Shown piece after piece: positions 50,607-58,700 of a stretch of 64,000 bases of DNA. The DNA is from Nitrospira sp. CR1.1 (GTDB lineage Bacteria; Nitrospirota; Nitrospiria; Nitrospirales; Nitrospiraceae), in assembly GCA_014055465.1 (NCBI GenBank), contig WIAF01000001.1, positions 248,001 through 312,000 on the forward strand, read 5' to 3'. Position 1 is the stretch's first letter; the number at the start of each line of letters is the position of its first letter. The translations under genes and the position numbers were made by a program. A model generated the notes under the pieces. That model had not been told where the DNA came from. It ran no database searches and saw only the letters and a program-made list of their open reading frames with translations.

Positions 50607-51158
50607 TCACACTTGCAACATCCGCCGGCTGATTCGCCGTCTTTGCTCGGGGGTCAACCGCATCTCGGCTAAGGCGAACAACAGCCGCTCCACGCAGGCA
50701 ACGTGTTCACGATAGCGGCGAATCAATGCGTAAAGCTCCCCGGTCAGCGTCCGCAATCCCCCGCATGCTTTTGACGCCGCTGCGTCCTGCCCCCCGGTCC
50801 GCTTTCCCGCAAGCTGCCTCATCACCGCGGTCGCGTCGGCTTTCAGCGCCCGGTGTTCGTCCAGGAAGCTCTGGAACTGCTCCTGCTCCTCCGGCTTCCG
50901 GCCGAGGATTCGCCGGAGATCGCCCACCAGCATGGCTTCCCGTTTGAAATGCACGTCCACGGGGCCGGTAAAGAATTCGAGCAGTTCTCGGAGCGTATCC
51001 CGATTCGTTCGCTTCACCGCTCCGGTTCCGACGGCGCAGGGACTCATCGCCGTTTCGACCATAGCCAGTCGGTCCAGAATCATTCGGTGCTCCCGCTTGA
51101 GCAGGGCCACCGGATCGACGGTGATACTCGTTCGCGTGCGGTCTTGAGACACCATCAT
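50607..51158 (-). CDS. Hemerythrin domain protein (second copy)
   Basis: A 183-residue HHE-type protein with H24, H70-xxx-E74 (VDVHFKREAM), H102 (DEHRAL) and a later YREHVACVE, fitting a diiron four-helix bundle. A 12-residue Ser/Thr/Arg N-terminus precedes the bundle. It lies 383 bases from a Crp/Fnr-type regulator, and hemerythrins in such settings often buffer oxygen or NO. It is not closely similar to the copy at 5707. Confidence 0.8.
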   Translation of the reverse strand: MMVSQDRTRTSITVDPVALLKREHRMILDRLAMVETAMSPCAVGTGAVKRTNRDTLRELLEFFTGPVDVHFKREAMLVGDLRRILGRKPEEQEQFQSFLDEHRALKADATAVMRQLAGKRTGGQDAAASKACGGLRTLTGELYALIRRYREHVACVERLLFALAEMRLTPEQRRRISRRMLQV

Positions 51159-51541
51159 TCAGGATCCTACGTGCGGCCGCTCCAACGTGCGAACAACCAG
51201 GCAGCGTGATACCGCGCGCACTGTACCGAAGAGCACGGCCGGCTCACACTGCGATCGACTAGGCGGCTCTATGATCTATCTCAATGTTTTTGAATAGGCC
51301 ATTGGACCTATGCCTGCACTAGCGTGGCGAGGGGCAAGCGGCGAGAGGAGCGAGCCTTGCGAGACAAACGAGACCGGGGGAGGCGCATTGGGAATGTTGA
51401 CTGATCGGAGTTGGCGAGACGAGAGAGCGTCCGAGGTGTTCTGAATTTCGAACCAGAACGTTGAACTTCGTGTCGCGCCTGGCTCGCACGTCGTCCCTGT
51501 CGCGCTTCACGTGTTACGAATAACGTTTGACGGGTTGCGGT
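51159..51541. other. Intergenic region, purine-rich, with a small inverted repeat
   Basis: About 380 bases without a gene. From about 51320 to 51420 the plus strand is rich in G and A. A small inverted repeat (gttctg/cagaac, loop 10) lies near 51438-51460. Close to the regulator stop (51500-51540) are words such as cgcttcacgtgtt and acgtttgacgggtt resembling the CGTGAA-type spacer at 7628. Confidence 0.4.
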
Positions 51542-52252
51542 TCAGCGCTGGGCAATTCTGGAGAGGCGGTCCGGATTCAGCAGGGTGATGGCTCTTCCAT
51601 CGATGGTCAGGACTCCCTCATCGCGAAAGACGCCGAGCAGGCGGATGGCGGTTTCAACCGTAATCCCGGCCATCTCAGCCACTTCTTCCCGTTTGAGAGT
51701 CAGGCCAACCCGGACCTCATCGTCATGTTTTTTTCCGAATCGATCGCCGAGTTCCAGCAGCAGGCCGGCTAACCGCTCGCGGGCGGTTTTGAACGTGAAT
51801 TGATCGAGATGATCCATATTCACCCCGACTTCGTTACTGAGGAGCTGGATCAGCTTGATCGCCAGTTGAGGATTTCTGTGGATGACGGCGAGGTAGCGTT
51901 CCTTATCGATGACGCAGACTTGAGAGGGCTCCAAGGTCTCGCACGTCACTTCATGAAGGGCTCGGTCGCCAAAGACGTGTTTCTCGATCAACTCACCAGG
52001 GCCCAGGATGCGGACGATCTGCCGCCGGCCTCGCGTCGAAGAGCGGGTGAGCTTGACCTTGCCCGAGCATAACACGTACAGCCCCAGGCACACATGACCT
52101 TCGTAGAACATGGTCTGGTGAGGCGCGTATTCGAGCGTGCGTTTGATTTTTTGAAATTCGACGAGATCGCTTCCTGCAATATCGCAGAGCACAACCTTCG
52201 CGCGAAGCGTGCAAGTGCTGCAATTCTCAATAAGGCAGGGCTTCCGTTTCAC
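51542..52252 (-). CDS. Crp/Fnr-family regulator with N-terminal cysteines
   Basis: A 236-residue regulator: cyclic-nucleotide-binding fold about 25-140, dimer helix, C-terminal winged helix (LKREEVAEMAGITVETAIRLLGVF). The N-terminus has C6, C11, C14 and C23, a spacing close to that of FNR (CxxC then C), and two central cysteines (C103 in EVTCE and C112 near SQVCVI), so an oxygen-sensing [4Fe-4S] cluster is possible. It lies downstream of the SUMF1-fold genes on the same strand with 288 bases between them. Confidence 0.85.
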   Translation of the reverse strand: MKRKPCLIENCSTCTLRAKVVLCDIAGSDLVEFQKIKRTLEYAPHQTMFYEGHVCLGLYVLCSGKVKLTRSSTRGRRQIVRILGPGELIEKHVFGDRALHEVTCETLEPSQVCVIDKERYLAVIHRNPQLAIKLIQLLSNEVGVNMDHLDQFTFKTARERLAGLLLELGDRFGKKHDDEVRVGLTLKREEVAEMAGITVETAIRLLGVFRDEGVLTIDGRAITLLNPDRLSRIAQR

Positions 52253-52540
52253 GACATGCCGATTCCTGGCGCTAATCCAACACTGTGCTTTCGAAGACGA
52301 CTCGCGACAAAGTGAACCGGCTCTTTCGCCCGGAATTCAGATGAAGTTTGTATTCCCGGCCGTCCGCCTCCGGTCGACCGTTCCTGTTGGCCAGGGTGAC
52401 TTCCACCTGCACGTGCTAAGGGACTGACGCAACAGCACGGCGCGCAAGCAGGGCGACGGAGAGCCGGTCGCCCCTATTCAGCTGGGGACGAACCGGCCCA
52501 TAGGTTTGGCAGGAGGAATACCTTTCTCCCCTCTGCCCTG

Positions 52541-53503
52541 CTACTCCTTCATCAGTGAAACCTTCGCTCCCGCATCCTCCTTGGCATCCTGCGCGCAACG
52601 GAAACCCATCCAATTGATCTTGGTCTTCGGATCAGTGCCGTTCCGCATCGCCGCCCGCATGGTGGTGGTGCTATCCATCCACCCGCCACCGCGGAAGGCT
52701 TTCTGGGTTCCGGTTTCCGGTCCCTTCGGATTCCGGGCCGGCGCGGTCTTGTAATAATCCTGGTCGTACCAGTCGGACACCCATTCGGCCACGTTGCCGA
52801 TGGTTTGATACAGCCCGTAGGGGCTCAGCGCATTCTCATACCTGTCGACGGAAATGATCGGCGGATACAGGAGCAACCGTTCGGGACGATCCCGCACCGG
52901 CCCGGACAATCCGGTTCTGCCGAAATTGGCCCGGGTCGGACCGGCATACTCGCTTCCCCACGGAAACAGTCTGCCGTCCACTCCACGCGCCGCTTTCTCC
53001 CATTCGGCTTCTGTCGGTAACCGCTTGCCTGCCCATTTGCAATACGCGTCCGCGTCGTACCAGTTGACGTGCATGATCGGATGATGCGCCATCGTGTCCT
53101 GGAAATTGCCTCCGTCGTACCGCCAGTCCAACTGCGGCAGGCGATCCGTGGCCAGGACGAACTTGAGATACTCCAGCGCAGTGACCTCGTACTTGCCGAT
53201 CATGAACGCATCCAGATACACGGATCGTTGAGGAATCTCGCTCCGATAGGCGAGGCGATCCGTTTTCTTGTCGCTCCCCATGAGAAACTCGCCCGCCGGA
53301 ATGAGGACCATGTCTTCCTTGGTCTTCCACTTTGCCACCCGTTCCTGAGCGATTTTTTTGCCGTCCTCCGTCCACTCAATCACGATGTCCTGCGTATCCA
53401 GCGCCCGTGCCACCGGAGCCAGCGCGAACAGCGCGGCTCCGATCATGAGAGCCTGCGCCCATCGTGCGCGTTTTCGTTTCATGCCCATGTGCACTCGTTT
53501 CAT
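52541..53503 (-). CDS. SUMF1/FGE-fold protein lacking catalytic cysteines (B)
   Basis: A 320-residue exported protein: signal peptide about 10-35, then the SUMF1/formylglycine-generating fold about 65-310 (VLIPAGEFLMGSD, DAFMIGKYEVTALEYL, GKRLPTEAEWEKAARG, NVAEWVSDWYD, GFRCA). In true FGE the motif after GGSW carries two cysteines; here GGGWMDSTTTMR has Asp and Met at those places. So it should not make formylglycine. NirV, beside copper nitrite reductase, has the same fold. The ATG at 53503 has GGAGGCC upstream. Confidence 0.87.
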   Translation of the reverse strand: MKRVHMGMKRKRARWAQALMIGAALFALAPVARALDTQDIVIEWTEDGKKIAQERVAKWKTKEDMVLIPAGEFLMGSDKKTDRLAYRSEIPQRSVYLDAFMIGKYEVTALEYLKFVLATDRLPQLDWRYDGGNFQDTMAHHPIMHVNWYDADAYCKWAGKRLPTEAEWEKAARGVDGRLFPWGSEYAGPTRANFGRTGLSGPVRDRPERLLLYPPIISVDRYENALSPYGLYQTIGNVAEWVSDWYDQDYYKTAPARNPKGPETGTQKAFRGGGWMDSTTTMRAAMRNGTDPKTKINWMGFRCAQDAKEDAGAKVSLMKE

Positions 53504-53535
53504 CTCTGGCCTCCTCGTTGTCCTGCCGTCAAAAT

Positions 53536-54468
53536 TCATCGATCCGTAGCGCGTCCCATGGCTGGATCGATGGACGAAAGTTGACGACCACTCTCGCCCG
53601 ATGTTGCACAGCGAAACCCTGTCAGGTAACTCCAGTGGTCCAGTCCTCCGGAATTGCGTCCGGCGGAACGGGCCACCTCGGGATCTTCATTCCAAGATCC
53701 TCCCCGGAACACCTTGTCCTGGCCCGTCGCAGGTCCCTGAGGGTTGCGATTCTCCTGGCGGCGGTAATACTCCGGATCGAACCAATCCGAAACCCACTCG
53801 CTCACATTGCCGGCCAACTGATGCACGCCGTACGGACTCACGCCATTGTCGTAGCGGTCCACATTGGCCAGCGGCGGATACTTCGCTCCTCGCTTGGACC
53901 CCGGGTGCGCGATGTTGCTTTTGATCCACCCGGCCGGCTCATTGCCCCAGGGAAACATGCGCCCATCCTCACCTCGTGCCGCTTTTTCCCATTCAGCTTC
54001 GGTGGGCAAACGAGCTCCGCGCCACCGGCAATAGGCATCGGCTTCCCGCCAGGACACGCCGATGACCGGATGTTTGGCCATCTTCTCCGGGAAGGGCTGG
54101 GCACGCCAGTATTGGGGCCAGGCCGCGCCCGTGGCCAACACATACCGGAGATAGTTCACGTTGCTGACTTCGTACCGGTCGATGTTGAATGCATCCACAT
54201 GGACCTGATGTTGAGGCAATTCCTGCGGTCCTGCGGCTCGATCAATCTTCGGATCGCTTCCCATCAAGAATGGTCCGGCCGGCACTTCGGCCATTCCGTT
54301 CGGCACCTCAATCAACGCCAACCGCTCCAGTTCGTCGAGCGGAGACCAGAGCGGCGGCGGTTTTGGCAATTCATGGTCAGCGTGGCTCGGCACAACAGAG
54401 CCGAGCACCAGCCCCGCGGCCATGCCCAGCAGGAGCATCGAGATTGACCCAGATAGCCATGTATTCAT
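53536..54468 (-). CDS. SUMF1/FGE-fold protein lacking catalytic cysteines (A)
   Basis: A 310-residue exported paralog of the next gene: signal sequence about 1-30, SUMF1 fold about 50-295 (EVPAGPFLMGSDPKIDR, RYEVSNVNYLRYV, ARLPTEAEWEKAARG, GNVSEWVSDWFD, GFRCA). At the FGE active site GGSWNEDPEVARS has Glu and Ala where FGE has cysteines, so formylglycine chemistry is again not expected. The two paralogs are 32 bases apart and lie behind the cupredoxin-like and multicopper oxidase genes, so they may be structural or maturation partners of that enzyme. Confidence 0.87.
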   Translation of the reverse strand: MNTWLSGSISMLLLGMAAGLVLGSVVPSHADHELPKPPPLWSPLDELERLALIEVPNGMAEVPAGPFLMGSDPKIDRAAGPQELPQHQVHVDAFNIDRYEVSNVNYLRYVLATGAAWPQYWRAQPFPEKMAKHPVIGVSWREADAYCRWRGARLPTEAEWEKAARGEDGRMFPWGNEPAGWIKSNIAHPGSKRGAKYPPLANVDRYDNGVSPYGVHQLAGNVSEWVSDWFDPEYYRRQENRNPQGPATGQDKVFRGGSWNEDPEVARSAGRNSGGLDHWSYLTGFRCATSGESGRQLSSIDPAMGRATDR

Positions 54469-54546
54469 TCCACCATCACTCCGGGGACTCACTGATCCAT
54501 GCGATCAGTGAGTCCAACGATTCGCGAACACTTGCACGTCCTGCTC

Positions 54547-55545
54547 TCAGTGCTCCTGCTTTTGGAGCAGAGGATCGATTTCCTTCTTCGCTTCCTCGGT
54601 CACGTTGTACCGGGTATACGCATGGTCCAAGACCTCATTGGCGTACAGCCGTCCGGTCGGCGCCGGCACGCCGATCGTTGTCTCAACGGCGCCCTTCGGA
54701 CCGATGGTGACAGTTTGTGACGTCTCGGTTCTGATATAGGGATGCCAGATGACCAACTTATAGGTGCCGGGAGGCACATCGGTGATGGTGAACCGGCCCT
54801 GCTCATCGGTCTTTGCAAAGTAGGGATTGGTAATGGCCACGCCCCAGCTCTCCATGTACGCGTGGAAACCGCATTGCATCACAAAAATCCGGCGGCCTTT
54901 ACTGAGTTTCACCAACTCCTTCATCGGCGGACCGGCCATGTGCTTGTGATACATGCCGGCCTCGGTGCGATCCTTAAAATTGCGCGGATGCTGGGGGTTC
55001 ATCGGAAGCGGCACATTGAACAGGACACGCGCGCCTAAATTCGACGTTTCATAGGCCTGAATGTCGTGCATCACCGGATCCATATTGACGACCGTCACCG
55101 ATTGATCGTCACGCACGACGGTCGTAAACGGCAGGAACAGGCAGTCCTTCGCCTCGATTTGCGGAACCTCTTTTTCCGCAAACGATTTACCCTGCTCAAT
55201 CCCTTCCAGATAGACAACGACTTCCCGGAACTCCCCGTTCGGGCCCACATTAAATGGCTGGAGAATGCGCCAGCCTTCTCCGTCGGAAATGCGCCCGCAA
55301 TAGTAGGGGTCAGGCAGCGTAGTCAGGTTGTACCCTTTCGGTTTCGGAACCGTACCCTCGAGCCTGACGAGTCCGGATAGCGTTCCTCCATCGGACACGG
55401 TGATTTCTTCATAGGCCGACGCCGGATCACTCGCGAGAAATCCTGCGATAGCCATCGCCGCCAGACCTAGCCCCCAACCGGAAACACGATGCTTCATCTG
55501 TTGTTGCTCGCTCTGTGCTGTAGTCCTCAATGTCACACCTGTCAC
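54547..55545 (-). CDS. Exported cupredoxin-like protein with carboxypeptidase-regulatory-like domain
   Basis: A 332-residue exported protein. After the signal peptide (hydrophobic part near residues 25-42), residues about 50-240 resemble a cupredoxin-type domain: candidate ligands are H in VMHDIQ and C, H, M in MQCGFHAYM. Residues about 240-300 are a carboxypeptidase-regulatory/Cna-B-like domain (GRFTITDVPPGTYKLVIWHP). GTG at 55545 has GGAGG six bases upstream; ATG at 55497 is an alternative. It lies between the multicopper oxidase and the SUMF1-like genes, so an electron-transfer or copper-carrying role is likely. Confidence 0.78.
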   Translation of the reverse strand: MTGVTLRTTAQSEQQQMKHRVSGWGLGLAAMAIAGFLASDPASAYEEITVSDGGTLSGLVRLEGTVPKPKGYNLTTLPDPYYCGRISDGEGWRILQPFNVGPNGEFREVVVYLEGIEQGKSFAEKEVPQIEAKDCLFLPFTTVVRDDQSVTVVNMDPVMHDIQAYETSNLGARVLFNVPLPMNPQHPRNFKDRTEAGMYHKHMAGPPMKELVKLSKGRRIFVMQCGFHAYMESWGVAITNPYFAKTDEQGRFTITDVPPGTYKLVIWHPYIRTETSQTVTIGPKGAVETTIGVPAPTGRLYANEVLDHAYTRYNVTEEAKKEIDPLLQKQEH

Positions 55546-55562
55546 AACCGGCCTCCTCTGTG

Positions 55563-55613
55563 ATGGGTTTCTGTACGATCGACCTATCGTCGTGATCATA
55601 CAGGAAACCCGTC
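55563..55613. promoter_or_regulatory. Imperfect 20-bp hairpin before the cupredoxin gene
   Basis: gggtttctgtacgatc is repeated as an imperfect complement (gatcatacaggaaaccc) within about 50 bases, just upstream of the cupredoxin-like gene. It follows the terminator-like hairpin at 55646-55680 in transcription direction, so it could be an operator, an mRNA-stabilising stem or a leader structure. Confidence 0.5.
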
Positions 55614-55645
55614 ACTGAATTCCTTTCTCGAAACTCAAAACGCAG

Positions 55646-55680
55646 ATGGGGGAGCTGCGTGATACAGGCAGCTCCCCCAT
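55646..55680 (-). terminator. Intrinsic terminator-like hairpin after the multicopper oxidase
   Basis: A perfect 13-bp stem (ATGGGGGAGCTGC with its complement, 9-base loop) lies 27 bases past the stop codon of the oxidase gene. On the minus strand it is followed by CTGCGTTTTGAGTTT, a T-rich tail. It probably stops or attenuates transcription, so the downstream cupredoxin and SUMF1-like genes would be expressed less than the oxidase. Confidence 0.75.
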
Positions 55681-55706
55681 CCGGTGTTACGCCATGACGT
55701 GTCCGC

Positions 55707-58700
55707 CTATTTCATGGCAGTCGGAATCGCCTGCGGCTCAGGCTGCACGTCGGCTTGACGTGCACCCGCGCCACTTGCGCTGAGAGGCTGAATTCGCGAA
55801 TCGCCGGTCGGCAAGACGCGCAGATACCCCCACTGTCCAGACTGCGTATAGGGCAGCCGTGCATTCGACCACACGAAGTCACCCACCTGACGATACGGTC
55901 CGCCCGCACCGCCACGGATGAAGACATCGAGGATCTCAGACCCGGCGTACTCCACGACGCTGATCATGTCGGCACCCGCCATGTACGGCTCGATCGGCCA
56001 CTCGTGGCCCTCGACGCTGAACATGCCGTTCTGCTCGCTGTTCGCCCCGATCACATGGATACGGAGCGCGTCACCCGCATGCGCCTCGATGAGAGGCGTG
56101 ACGGGATCTTCGGGCTTATCCACCGCGCAAGGCTGGAAGATTTTGCCCAAGGAGCACCCTTGTTCTTCGCGGAACTTGTACGGTTCAGCGCGGTAGTTCA
56201 CCGACGTCAAACCGGCCACGTTCTGCACATAGGGCATGAAGGCGGTGCCGATGATGTTGTCCTCGTCTTGGAAGAAGAGGGCCACGTCCCGGTAGTTCCG
56301 CTTGCCGGCATTTTCAGACAAGGTGGTGTCGACGATGACGTCGGCCCGCCATGTGTTTTTCTGCGACACATCGGCACCGGTGACTGGATCACGATACTGC
56401 GATCCCTTCGGACCGATGACGATCGCGCCGTACAATCCGTTGCGCGGATTGACGACGATGTTCCCGCCGTCCCACACCAACGACGTCGTTTCCTTGTTTG
56501 CAGGATGCGCGTAGTAGGTATAGGTGCGGCTCTCGCCCGGCGCCACGGTCTGGTCGCCGGCATTGTTGCCGACGTTCAAGCCCTGGCTATCCTTCGGATC
56601 AAAGGCCAGGCCCGGCGCAAAGAACGACGCCCGGCTCGCCTTCATCTTGTTCTTCAGATTCACCTTGATACAATCGCCCAGATTCGCGCGCAGCGTGAGC
56701 GGATTCGGCATCACGTTGCCCGCCACGGTCGCGGCTTCTTCCTCCAACGCGAAGATCTTGCCTTCCGGCATGGTCATTTCGATCTTCCGCTCGAAGTCCA
56801 CCTCGATCGCATCCGGGGCCTTCGGATTGAGCTTCATCGGGCGATCCAACGCCACGACGTTGAAGCTCTTCACCGGAGCATCCGACGGACAGACGGAATT
56901 GGGAGTCGCCGGAATCCCGAGAGGATTGGTCCCCTTGGGCAACGGCATCAAATCCGCCACTGGCTTGTCGAGCACACGGAGAATGCCCCAACCACCTTCG
57001 GCGAAGTGTGACGTTCTGCCGTTGAAGTGGATGTAGTCACCCGGCATGCCCTGGAATCCACCCGCCTTGGTGACGAGGTCATACCGCTCGGCGATCCCGA
57101 CGTGAATCGAGTTCTTGCGGTTGGCCTCCGGCGCATACCGCTCCGTGAGGAAGGTATGTCCGGCGATCGTCCAGACGTGGGATTCGTTCATCAGCTGATG
57201 CAACAGGCGGAACACCATGGTGTCGCCCGTGTACGCCCGCAGGAGCGGCGTGCCCGGATCACCATGGATCGCGCTGCTGAACAGCTTCGAGGTGTCAGGA
57301 TTGTTGGACAGGCGTTGTGCAAACGGAGCCGCGCGGAAGTTGAAACCGCTGCCGGTCGTATGCGTGCCGCCGTTGATGTACTTGTTCGGCGCGTTCAGGA
57401 TCTTCTCCGGCATCTGGAAGGACACCGTCTTTCCTGCTTCCAACGCCACTTCGATCGGCTGTCCGGGAGGATTGCCGGCCTCGATGACATTGACGGTGTG
57501 CGGAACCGTGTCGTGGATGGAGACCATCAACTCACGGAAGCTGCCGCTGACACCGGCGCCGATCGGCTCGTTGCTGTGAATGTCCGCGATCGGACCGCTA
57601 TACACCAACTTGCCGTTCTTCGGATCATGATAGGTGGATCCGTATGGCTCCACGATCGTCACGCCGAACCCGCCATGCGGCCAGGTCGTCGCGCCGAACG
57701 CGTGGTCATGCCAGAACACCGTTCCCATGTCCACGTCCACCCACCACCGGTACCGCACGAACTCCGGCGACACAAGATCACCCGCCGGGTGGCTGTGCTT
57801 CAGTGGCTTGAAGAACGTGACCATATCGCCCTTGATTTCCTTGACCCGGGCGACTTCCTGACAGCTCTTATCCCGCGGCAGTGACGCTGCAGGGTCGTTG
57901 CCCTTCTCCAAACAATCCATGCCCACCATCAACTCGGTGTTGACGTGGAACGCGGTGGCGCCGGGCGCCATCTGGATCTTAATGGAGGTGGCGCCGGCTT
58001 TCGCCTCGCCCGTGAGCTTCGCCACCATCGGTGCCGGCAAACCATGCTTGGTCTTCTTGCCCCACATGGTGAACGGCCGGACCGACATTTCGTACTCCAT
58101 CCCGGAGATCACACCGTCCGAGTTCCCGGTATCGAACTGGAAGAAGTGAGGATGGATGTTGATCTTGGACGACTGGAAGTTCGTGTAATCGTCGTCGTCC
58201 CATTCGCTGGTCAACAATAAGTCCACGCAGTCATACACGTTGGCGCGGATGACGGCGGGCAGTTTCAGATCGTCATTGGCTCTGGTCAAACGCTCTTCTT
58301 CGTGAAGGACGTAGATCAGACCATCCTTGTCCACCATGGCCGGCTCTTTCCCCTGCTTCTTGGCGAGGGTGATCGGCATGCGGACAAAGTGAATGTTGTA
58401 ATGCTTCCGATTGGCGTTATCAGGGCACAGGCTCCAACGGCCCTGTTCGCCCGGCATCGCCGGCTCGGAGGTCCGCTCACCATTTGCATCCTGGTGAATC
58501 GGCTCCAACCATGGCGCACCGCTGTGGTTCGCCGAGAACGGCACGCGCTTGCCGAAGTGCGGCTTGAACAACGGCCAGGCCATTTTTCCTGTCGTCGGAT
58601 CGAACAGGATTGCCGGTCTGGTGCTGTCATCCCACTTGGCGGCCCACTGATACTTCGGATTTGGAGCCGTGCTCTCCCGCTCACCGCGGGCGATGTTGCC

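Noticed and set aside
52541-54468. Formylglycine-generating enzyme activity
   Set aside because: Both active-site cysteines are absent in both paralogs.
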